From the NCBI RefSeq assembly GCF_947623445.1, contig NC_135248.1, positions 3,596,977-3,660,976 on the forward strand: a DNA stretch of 64,000 nucleotides, given 5' to 3'. The stretch comes from Clavelina lepadiformis. Taxonomy: Eukaryota > Chordata > Ascidiacea > Aplousobranchia > Clavelinidae. A model generated the notes under the pieces. The model was not told where the DNA came from. It saw only the letters and a program-made list of their open reading frames with translations, and did not search any database. This document shows, in pieces, positions 49,101 to 58,900 of this stretch (its first letter is position 1; each line of letters begins with the position of its first letter). A program made the translations under genes and the position numbers.

Positions 49101-49382
49101 TTTAATTAGTTTAATTTAATTTTAGATCGGTCAGGAGGAAGCGACGTCGGAATCGCGGTCGGACTCACGATTGTGATACTCATCCTGCTGATCTTCATCA
49201 TCGTAGTCTTCATCCAGCGGAGTCGCTTTGATAAGAGCTCCTACACCTTTAATATCCCAGCCGTCTCTTTCCGGGACTTCTTTACAAGCGGATCTTCTCG
49301 GCAATTCTCAAACGGCGACGGCGATGACCGGTGCGGATTGGTCAACTCGAACGATGACGAACCCGCCGACGGTTACAATTGA
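31132..49382 (+). CDS. Mannose-receptor-like multi-lectin receptor with kringle and ShKT domains
   Basis: 32 exons, 4824 nt, 1607 residues. Starts-ends: 31132-31228, 32891-32992, 33192-33365, 33507-33671, 33889-34002, 34765-34878, 35990-36157, 37528-37632, 37966-38157, 38842-38961, 39066-39287, 39619-39657, 40466-40601, 40843-41048, 41158-41324, 41637-41872, 42066-42227, 42465-42578, 42924-43058, 43196-43281, 43509-43602, 43746-43889, 44423-44513, 44766-44921, 45154-45318, 45484-45680, 46107-46304, 47217-47436, 47769-47959, 48466-48583, 48769-48907, 49126-49382. Order: signal peptide (1-21), linker, FN2 (about 70-124), CTLD1 (125-255), kringle (about 273-345), CTLD2 (347-500), CTLD3 (538-690), CTLD4 (702-839), CTLD5 (863-990), CTLD6 (1008-1145), ShKT (1154-1194), CTLD7 (1212-1350), CTLD8 (1373-1500), membrane span (about 1530-1555), tail. 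FN2, eight CTLDs and a FxxxxY tail motif mark the MRC1/PLA2R/MRC2 family, a surface endocytic receptor. The ricin-type N-terminal domain was not found. EPN motifs occur in CTLD4-6. The exon 22 donor is GC. Confidence 0.88.
33192..33365 (+). other. FN2 domain exon
   Basis: A single phase 1-1 exon encodes a fibronectin type II module: [13 protein letters not shown], then C...LQWCATT, ending in WGICP. The CxFPF opening and four cysteines are intact. In vertebrate mannose receptors this domain binds collagen. Confidence 0.9.
35436..35602. mobile_element. hAT-type MITE (167 bp)
   Basis: A perfect 8-bp duplication TTTCCAGT lies at 35428-35435 and 35603-35610. The ends share GGCGTAGCCAG (left) and CTGGCTACGCC (right). 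There is a run of 13 G near 35460 and a G-rich partner. It lies in the intron before the kringle exons. Confidence 0.85.
35990..37632 (+). other. Kringle domain, two exons (35990-36157, 37528-37632)
   Basis: The reading joins [34 protein letters not shown] and WGYCDIPLC. All six kringle cysteines are present, with the hallmark NYCRNPD and PWCYT motifs. The stretch between Trp and NYCRNPD is shorter than usual. The module is bounded by phase 1 introns on both sides and split by a phase 1 intron that holds a 239-bp hAT MITE. Confidence 0.92.
36823..37061. mobile_element. hAT-type MITE (239 bp) inside the kringle intron
   Basis: A perfect 15-bp inverted terminus (CAATGTTCCCTCTAA / TTAGAGGGAACATTG) is flanked by a perfect 8-bp duplication GTTACGTC (36815-36822 and 37062-37069). 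It has no coding capacity. The interior is rich in GCGC/TGCGCA. Confidence 0.92.
45154..45680 (+). other. ShKT domain encoded across exons 25-26
   Basis: After CTLD6 the protein reads CQDHP...QAC, then across the splice [27 protein letters not shown]. The six cysteines and their spacings (8, 10, 3 and 2 residues between the last five) match the ShKT module exactly, including Asp two residues after the first Cys. Here it is a small disulfide module in a receptor ectodomain. The exact fit also fixes the splice: donor after 45318, acceptor before 45484. Confidence 0.88.
46372..47070. mobile_element. Non-autonomous element with tandem-array ends, 9-bp TSD (699 bp)
   Basis: A perfect 9-bp duplication ATTCCTCAT lies at 46363-46371 and 47071-47079. 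The left terminus is GGGATCACGAGATTGACCG; the right terminus read in reverse is GGTTCCACGACATATGACCG. Each end is an array of roughly 17-21-nt degenerate units (ACCGGCGACAAATTGGCC-like on the left, GTTTGTTCGCGGTCAATTT-like on the right), spanning about 170 bp. A 9-bp duplication suggests the Mutator (MULE) superfamily. It sits in the intron between exons 27 and 28 of the lectin gene. Confidence 0.82.
48022..48062. repeat. Tetranucleotide microsatellite (AACT)n
   Basis: Tandem TAACTAACTAAC units in the intron after exon 29 of the lectin gene. Confidence 0.85.
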
Positions 49383-49939
49383 TCATCAACACCTTCTCTC
49401 TTTTTCAATTATAAACTATTCGGGTCCGTTCCGAAACTTTTCGATCTGGATCGGACCTTTGCACCAACCGGTAGTTGAACTTTTGTGCAAATCTTCCAAA
49501 CCCAGTGCAATGTTTCCACTGCCGACACTGCCCAGTTTGTAATAAATCTTAAACATCCAAGTCTCACCTGTGGATCTTCTTGGGTTTTTGACTATTGTTT
49601 TCCTGGCGGTGACACGTTATAGAAGAATATTAAAATTCAATTTTTATTACTCAAAAAACGGAAACGTATCACAAAGAAAATTGCATGGCTTAAAACATTT
49701 TTTTCAAATTTCAAACATTTGCTTTAGCCTAAATATTAGTTTTTCCTGGAATAAGGAAAAAACCTATATTCCGAAGAAGATTAATCAAGCAAAGTAATGC
49801 GTAATCCTATTAATATCAAAGTAAACGTAAACGAAGTCTTCTGAAATCTTTTCCCGCGAGGTAGAAAAAGCAAAGCGCTGGACTCACAATGGAGTAAACG
49901 TCACGTTGATTTGGTCGTCTGCCTGCTACCTCACACCAG
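49383..49939. other. Convergent 3' flank with poly(A) signal at 49541-49546
   Basis: The lectin gene (plus) and the receptor gene (minus) end 557 bp apart, tail to tail. AATAAA at 49541-49546, about 160 nt after the lectin stop codon, is its probable polyadenylation signal. Nothing else is recognised. Confidence 0.7.
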
Positions 49940-52900
49940 TTATTTTTCTTCGCGAAAACTTCGCCTCGATTTCTTTCTTTGACTTCTATGTAAGCTTTTT
50001 AACATGACCTCGATCGTCCGATCAACATTGCTTCGCAATTGGTTCAACATGGCCGTGTATATCAATGGGTTGACTAAACTGGAGAGATAGGTGACAATCT
50101 CGAAAAACTCGACAGCGTTGCCCGAAAAGAAATCCCCGTAGTAAATTCGCAAGTAGTCGGAACCTACAGATGACAGAATTGTTTTAAAGCTGCTACAAAG
50201 TTGTGCTGGAAACTTTTTCTTGCATTTGTAACTTTCTCGATTATACCTACGAGTAATCGTACTAGGTATAACAAACGTTCATGGGTTATATGATAGCCCA
50301 GGGTGGTCCAGCGCTGGCACGCGCGGCGCATATGGCTCGTGGACAGATTTGGTACAGCCGCAAGTACTTCCGGAGTTTTGGTAGGTTGTATTTTTCGTGA
50401 CGCGACACCTGATCGAAAGACACTTTATCGAAAGACACTTAATCGAACGACACTTTATCGAAAGACACTTAATCGAACGACACCTGATCGAAACGACACC
50501 TGATCGAAACGACAGTTGATCGAACGACACTTTATCGAACCGAAAGTTGATCAAACGACACTTTATCGAACCGACAGTTAATCAAAACGACAGTTGATCG
50601 AACGACACTTTATCGAACCGACAGTTCCAGCAAGATTTTTGCGTGTTTCTCAAACATTGAAACAATGAGTCATTGTGATGTTCAGCTATCTGTCCATGTT
50701 TGTTTGATAAAGTTGGATTTTGTAATTTTTGAGATATTGTGATATTTATATAATTTTGCTCTCTCTCCGCATTGAAGCGTATTACTCATTTACGCACCAA
50801 TAACTTGACTAACTATTCTTTTTCGTTCTCTTTTCACAGCGGGGGCGCGGCGTAACAAGAAGAATTTATAGAAATGTGTCACTTTTAGAAATACCTAATT
50901 TACACTAAATTCACTTTCTTTAGTTTTACAATTATGATGTATACAGGAAGCCAGATGATGTTTCTACTAACTTGTAATAATCTCATCAGTCTACGACGCA
51001 TAGGTTTCTAGTAATTAACGATTGCAAATGTGTGTGCGGGGTTGGCCACACCTAGTTTTTTTAGTAAACTCGCGAGCCTGGTTAGGATAGGGTTAAAAGA
51101 TCCACAATTTATCGAAACAACTGACGATATGCACTGTTAAAAGCACGACAACTGACGAAGTGCACATTTCAATCGCATTCATTTAATTACAAGTTGTGTG
51201 CAATTGCTCGAAGATAACTTTTTATGTCCATATTCGTTGAGTCATAATTTTCGACTGTGCTCTTCAGCCGTTGGTTGACAGCGTCGTAGCGCTTCTTCCG
51301 AGGTGGGCCATCGATTCCAGCACTCAATTGCTCAATTAACATTTCGTTGGAACCTTGTTCCTGCTTAATTTTTTTGACGAGTCTGCGAAGTGTCGGATGG
51401 GATATTGAGACACGCTTGCTGAACGCATTGTGCCATCCTTCAATGCTATTATTCGTTCGTGGAAGGTCATCTTGAACCCGGTGGAAGACATTCCAATATC
51501 ATTATTAATATCATATTCCATTCCAATTCCAAATAGGCGCCGGAAATGCGTGATCTTAGCTTGCTTTTCGTGAATTTCATTGTTGAAAATATTTGTTCAC
51601 ATGTGTACGTGCTACCAAGCATCGAAGCCATTTATTTTGCGCTGTCGGTCAAGCTGGGATAAAGACCACTTTCAAGAAGCTACTTTGTGTAAAAGTCAGG
51701 CAGCGACATGCCCCTTGCTATAAAATTTTGCCTTCAATTCCTTACTCTTTGTATCTATAATGACTAGTCTAGTCTACTGTACAGACAATCTCGTACTTAG
51801 TAATTCTCGTGCGTATTCTTGTGATATCTTATTAATATGTGGGCGGGCCGGCCGCCATGCGAAATCGAACACTTTATGATACAAATATAAAATATAGATA
51901 TAAAATATAAATCGTCAACTTTATGATATATACATCACAATTCATTAATGCACACCATTACAAAGACCGCACATCACAATGGCTCATTGTTTCAATGTTT
52001 GAGAAACACGCAAAAATCTTGCTTGAACTGTCGGTTCGATAAAGTGTCGTTCGATCAACTGTCGTTTTGATTAACTGTCGGTTCGATAAAGTGTCGTTCG
52101 ATCAGCTGTCGGTTCGATAAAGTGTCGTTCGATCAACTGTCGGCTCGATTAACTGTCGTTCGATAAAGTGTCTTTCGATCAGCTGTCGTTTCGATCAGGT
52201 GTCGTTCGATAAAGTGTCTTTCGATAAAGTGTCTTTCGATAAGGTGTCATAGTACCGTATTTTTCGGTGCAAAACCCGCAGTTGTTAAAACACTCCTGCG
52301 TTTTATTTAAATAGGTTGCATTAGCCACAGCCTGATATAAGTCGCACGTCATTGAGCTGCGAGTCAATACGTGATCATTATGGGATAAGCCTTTTTACGG
52401 CTAACCCAATATTGTGTGGCGATCCATACATACGACGAGTTCAACCATTTGTTACAAGCACAGTCGCTAACAAGTAGAAAGTATCAAGGAGTGCGTTATT
52501 AGTCGTGTAGCAAAGCATCAAGTCGATTGTAAGAGTAAACTCAGTCCTTTGCTAACACTGGAGTTTCCCTCCTTTGCGGCCCGCAATATAGCCGTGGACC
52601 ACCATGACGGGACAGTTAATCGAAAGACGAACGACACTTTATCGAACGACTTTTTATCGAACGACAGCTGATCGAAACGACAGTTGATCGAATCGACTGT
52701 TAAAAGAACTACAAGAATACAACAATTTTGTGTGGGTTTGAACTTTTGGTATGTTGGAGTATTTGTCCAAAACTTTTAAGCTAAAAACTTGTTGTAAAGT
52801 TTAGGCAGTTGTTATAGAAAACTGAGTACATGGATTTTGTCCAAATTAAGACTGTAGGCAGTCATAATCTAGATCTCGTTGCAAGCCAAAATTCAGGGTA

Positions 52901-55900
52901 GGTTCTAACTAGGCTTTGCTTCTCCCGCACACAGTCATAGCAAAACGTGGCGTACAGTTGCATTGTTTGCTGTAGAAAATTGAAATTTGGTGACTTTTCA
53001 TAAAAAATGTTCAGCTATCTGTCCATGTTTGTTTGATAAAATTGGATTTTGTAATTTTTGAGATATTGTGATATTTATATAATTTTGTTCTCTCTCCGCA
53101 TTGAAGCGTATTACTCATTTACGCACCAATAACTTGACTAACTATTCTCTTTCGTTCTCTTCTCGCGGTCAGCTGGTTTTCCGCAGAGCGGGGGCGCGGC
53201 GTAACAAGAAGAATTTCTAGAAATGTGTCACTTTTAGAAATACCTAATTTACACTAAATTCACTTTCTTTAGTGTTACAATTATGATGTATACAGGAAGC
53301 CAGATGATTTTTCTACAAACCTGCAAAATTCTGATCAGTCTACGACGTATAGTTTTCTAGTAATTAACGATTGCAAATGTGTGTGCGGGGTCGGCAACAC
53401 CTAGTTTTTTAGTAAACTCGCGAGCCTGGTTAGGATAGGGTTAAAAGAACCACAATTTAATGAAACAACTGACGATATGCACTGTTAAAAGTTAATATGT
53501 TTCGGGCCGGACGATTTCGTATGGCGGGCCGGCCGCCATGCGAAATCGTCAACTTTATGATACAAATATAAAATATAGATATAAAATATAAATCGTCAAC
53601 TTTATGATATATACATCACAATTCATTAATGCACACCATTACAAAGACCGCACATCACAATGGCTTATTGTCTCAATGTTTGAGAAACACGCAATTAAGA
53701 TCCGAGGCTTAAAATGACACCGAGGCTTAAGATGTTACACCTATAATATAATTCATCAGTGTGATATCATAAATCTTGCTTGAAGCTATTGTCAAAGTTT
53801 GTCGTTTGATCAACTGTCGGTTCGATTAATTGTCGTTCGATCAACTGTCGGTTCGATTAACTGTCGTTCGATAAACTGTCGTTCGATTATCTGTCGGTTC
53901 GATTAATTGTCGTTCGATAAAGTGTCGTTCGATAAAGTGTCGTAGTACCGTGGACCACCCTGTATAGCCTATTTACTGAGGCGAATCGCTTGACGCTTAG
54001 AATACCCTTACCCAATGGAACCTTAGAATCACTTGACACTTCGTTCTATTCTTCTTCTGTTTACAAGAGTAAAGTTGATGGAAGTAATAAGTTATTTAAA
54101 AATTCACCTGCTTCGGTGACGAAACCGAACACGACGTATGGAACAGTCGAAATTGTCATGTTCAACGTGATAACGAAAGCAAATATTGACGAGGTGTCCC
54201 GTTGGAACCCAAACGAATGTCGTAATCTCAAGTTGCCGCTGCTAGCAGTAGAATCGTTTACCTAAAAAATATTTTGTTAAATATTTAAAGTGATGTTTAA
54301 ACATATTTGCAATATTTTCAAAGTTAATTAGAGAAGTTGAATTTTTAAGCAAGCCGTGTTTAGATTATACCCATCTCTCCGAAGCAACAGCAAAAATGTT
54401 TTAAATTTACTCTATCTCATTTGCAATTTTAAATGAAAACTTTAACATCAAAGTTTTGGTATAAACAAAACGCGTTTCATCGCTTGTAATGTCATACCAA
54501 GAGTAAAAGTTCATGATATATGTCTTGTGGGTTATTTGAAAAAAGCAATATTGAAAAGAGTTTTATTTCTCGTGGGACGAACCGACGAAGTTCAGCAACC
54601 TAAGCAATTAGAAGCCTAATATATGTATATATGTATATATTAGGCAATATTGTGGTTTCTCTACAAGTTTTCAAGGCATTTGTAAAGACCACAATTAAAT
54701 TTTAACGTAGGCTATTAAGTTTTAGCTTTCATCATACCGTTTAAAATTGAGGCTTCCAAACAAACCCACTGTTAGTACGAAAATCCTTTTGGTGGGGGCT
54801 TTTAACGGCAATTTACTTTGAAAACACACTTGACGTGCTAAGCCTAGTAGATTAGGTACTATGACACCTTATCGAAAGACACTTTATCGAAAGACACTTT
54901 ATCGAACGACACCTGATCGAAACGACAGCTGATCGAAAGACACTTTATCGAACGACAGTTAATCGAGCCGACAGTTGATCGAACGACACTTTATCGAACC
55001 GACAGCTGATCGAACGACACTTTATCGAACCGACAGTTAATCAAAACGACAGTTGATCGAACGACACTTTATCGAACCGACAGTTCAAGCAAGATTTTTG
55101 CGTGTTTCTCAAACATTGAAACAATGAGCCATTGTGATGTGCGGTCTTTGTAATGGTGTGCATTAATGAATTGTGATGTATATATCATAAAGTTGACGAT
55201 TTATATTTTATATCTATATTTTATATTTGTATCATAAAGTGTTCGATTTCGCATGGCGGCCGGCCCGCCCACATATTAATAAGATATCACAAGAATACGC
55301 ACGAGAATTACTAAGTACGAGATTGTCTGTACAGTAGACTAGACTAGTCATTATAGATACAAAGAGTAAGGAATTGAAGGCAAAATTTTATAGCAAGGGG
55401 CATGTCGCTGCCTGACTTTTACACAAAGTAGCTTCTTGAAAGTGGTCTTTATCCCAGCTTGACCGACAGCGCAAAATAAATGGCTTCGATGCTTGGTAGC
55501 ACGTACACATGTGAACAAATATTTTCAACAATGAAATTCACGAAAAGCAAGCTAAGATCACGCATTTCCGGCGCCTATTTGGAATTGGAATGGAATATGA
55601 TATTAATAATGATATTGGAATGTCTTCCACCGGGTTCAAGATGACCTTCCACGAACGAATAATAGCATTGAAGGATGGCACAATGCGTTCAGCAAGCGTG
55701 TCTCAATATCCCATCCGACACTTCGCAGACTCGTCAAAAAAATTAAGCAGGAACAAGGTTCCAACGAAATGTTAATTGAGCAATTGAGTGCTGGAATCGA
55801 TGGCCCACCTCGGAAGAAGCGCTACGACGCTGTCAACCAACGGCTGAAGAGCACAGTCGAAAATTATGACTCAACGAATATGGACATAAAAAGTTATCTT

Positions 55901-58900
55901 CGAGCAATTGCACACAACTTGTAATTAAATGAATGCGATTGAAATGTGCACTTCGTCAGTTGTCGTGCTTTTAACAGTGCATATCGTCAGTTGTTTCGAT
56001 AAATTGTGGATCTTTTAACCCTATCCTAACCAGGCTCGCGAGTTTACTAAAAAAACTAGGTGTGGCCAACCCCGCACACACATTTGCAATCGTTAATTAC
56101 TAGAAACCTATGCGTCGTAGACTGATGAGATTATTACAAGTTAGTAGAAACATCATCTGGCTTCCTGTATACATCATAATTGTAAAACTAAAGAAAGTGA
56201 ATTTAGTGTAAATTAGGTATTTCTAAAAGTGACACATTTCTATAAATTCTTCTTGTTACGCCGCGCCCCCGCTGTGAAAAGAGAACGAAAAAGAATAGTT
56301 AGTCAAGTTATTGGTGCGTAAATGAGTAATACGCTTCAATGCGGAGAGAGAGCAAAATTATATAAATATCACAATATCTCAAAAATTACAAAATCCAACT
56401 TTATCAAACAAACATGGACAGATAGCTGAACATCACAATGACTCATTGTTTCAATGTTTGAGAAACACGCAAAAATCTTGCTGGAACTGTCGGTTCGATA
56501 AAGTGACGTTCGATCAACTGTCGTTTTGATTAACTGTCGGTTCGATAAAGTGTCGTTTGATCAACTTTCGGTTCGATAAAGTGTCGTTCGATCAACTGTC
56601 GTTTCGATCAGGTGTCGTTTCGATCAGGTGTCGTTCGATTAAGTGTCTTTCGATAAAGTGTCGTTCGATTAAGTGTCGTTCGATAAAGTGTCTTTCGATC
56701 AGGTGTCGCGTCACGGTAGATTACGGGGCATGCATTTGGCGAGTTAACAGAGGTTGTTTGTTTGTTAAAATTTAAATTTTAAAATTTTAATTCAATTCAA
56801 TTCAAATTTTTCCAATTCATTTTCCATCAGCATATCTTCCCAGCAAAATCGGTATTTAAGCAACAACTGAATCTACAAATGCTTGCTCACCCTGTCCACT
56901 GTTGTTCTAATACAAGCTGTGATGAAGTTGCACACGAACAACAACAACCATGCGATGGCAATAAGGCCAGACAGAGCCAGAAGGTAAGTACGACGACTGG
57001 GTGGCCTCAACACTGAACAGTCGTATGACTCCGGATTCTCTGTGGAAAAATTAGGTGTAAAATTTTATTTGAAATAGGTTTGTTGGCTTTTGTGATGTCA
57101 ATTTAACCAAAGATTCGCTAATAAATAATAATATCAAAAACTAATTTTTATTCCTGTAGCAACTACTATGAATATAAGATTTCCATTGGAATCTGTTTTT
57201 CACTAACGACAATTTTAAATATAGCAACGTGCCTTCAAACTTTCTCTTTGGAAAGCGGTTTGCACAAATATATGATGACAAATAATTGGAACAAGGTGAA
57301 CCTGCGTATATGTCTCCTAGTGCGTTAAAAAGATTCGCATATGCTTGCGATAAGATAGGCCTACGTCACGACTCACGACCTCCAGGATGAATAATCTCGT
57401 ACGACTCACCAACTGGGTCCAATAATTTGTTTTCAGAGAACACCATGAGCGTGGAGTTGTAGCTTGTGTTTTTGCTTAAGCACTGCTGCAGGTCCATATG
57501 ACAGTGATACTTCAAGGGAATGATCGTAAAGGTCAGAGCAATGACCCATATCAAACTGGTCAAGACGATGGAAATTCGGGGGTTTCTTGCCCAGGACAAA
57601 GAGATTTTTGATCGGTCTGTTATCGCTGCCGCACGCGCCACCGCTCTAATTGACGTCACTCGCATTACCTACGTCATTAAAAAGAAATGACGATACATTA
57701 AGTTGTCACGGGGCGTGTAGAGTGAACTTAGGTGAAAATTCATAACTTAAGTTCATCAATTAATTATAAACAGAAAATCAAGCAAATTGCAAGTCGTTTA
57801 GAATCACTTTAAAATTAGTGATTACAGTTTTTTAACGCAGAGTTTTAAATTATTAATGTCAAATAACTTTAAATAATAAGTTATCCGATACTTAATGCAG
57901 GTCTGGCGTAAAAACGAACACAAAATAATCAGTTTTAGCTTTCATTCAGCTTGTTTACACAATATTGCTAAAATGAAGTTCCTATTACATAATTCATGCT
58001 ACCAACCAGGTTCAATAAAGTCGCGCTGGCCAACGAGGCAAACGCCAAACCATGAAGGGAACCACTTATTAAATTCCTCAACACTTCTTGAAAGTTTTCG
58101 CTGTTGAAGCCTTGCACCCTACAAAAAACAACAACATAACAATCAGCACAATGACTGAAGCTATCATGGATAAATAAATCTTGTCATTGTCATTAAACTA
58201 ACATCATAAGCTACTATTAGGTAAATAGGAACTTAATACATTACAAACTAGAATTGAAAGTAAGAAAATGCAGAAATAAAATTTTTCTGCCATTTTTTCG
58301 TTTGCAATAGTTTTCAAACATGGTTTCTATGGTTCTGCCTACTGGAGACACTTGCAATTTATGGCAACAAGATTTAGGAATATTTAAGACCCTCACCCTC
58401 CAAACATGAGCATGTGGACCAACCAAAATATGGCATGTAGCAGGAGTATGAGCCCGTTTAGTAGGTCTGCTACCACCAACGACAACAGGTACCTGTAGAG
58501 ATTGTGTTGTCGCATCAACCTTTTCCAGTTACGTGCAATGGCCATCAGCACGACAACGTTTCCTGCAGAAAGCGAGATTGGCAGGAAATTTTAATAAAAA
58601 CATAAATAAAGTTCTCCTCGTGAAACAAATTGACCTGCTGACTGCTGTTGGAAGATTTTTTTCTATTTTTGATAACAAACATTTTTTCTATATATATATT
58701 CTATTAAAATTTCTACACATACGGTATATTTGGGAAATGGTTTCCACAATCATTCATCTATATATAGGCCTACTGTATTACAATAAAGCAACACAATTAT
58801 TTTTTATCTTTTATGATTTTTGTGTTACGGCAAAGCAAGAGAACGATGCCAAACGTTTAAACTCTAACTTAGCTTTTAAAGCGGCGTTTTTAAGGTAGAC

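Larger units (their letters stand above)
54855..56715 (+). mobile_element. 1861-bp composite DNA transposon, copy 2 (inverted relative to copy 1)
   Basis: A perfect 8-bp duplication GTAGATTA lies at 54847-54854 and 56716-56723. It is the same length as copy 1 and matches it base for base over the stretches compared by eye: position x here corresponds to 107111 minus x in copy 1. The hAT-like fragment lies at 55480-55596 and the MULE-like fragment at 55640-55924 (plus strand). Confidence 0.9.

Noticed and set aside
50279..50554. ORF with repeated RSIKC/LSIRC units (also 56557-56775 and parts of 50303-50503)
   Set aside because: The apparent protein repeats are translations of the tandem arrays at the transposon ends, not a real repeat protein.
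51336..51521. Identical 61-codon ORFs at 51336-51521 (minus) and 55590-55775 (plus)
   Set aside because: They are in the wrong frame relative to the MULE-like fragment; the identity only reflects the duplicated transposon.
53990..54265. 91-codon plus-strand ORF
   Set aside because: It is the antisense shadow of the TM6 exon of the receptor gene.
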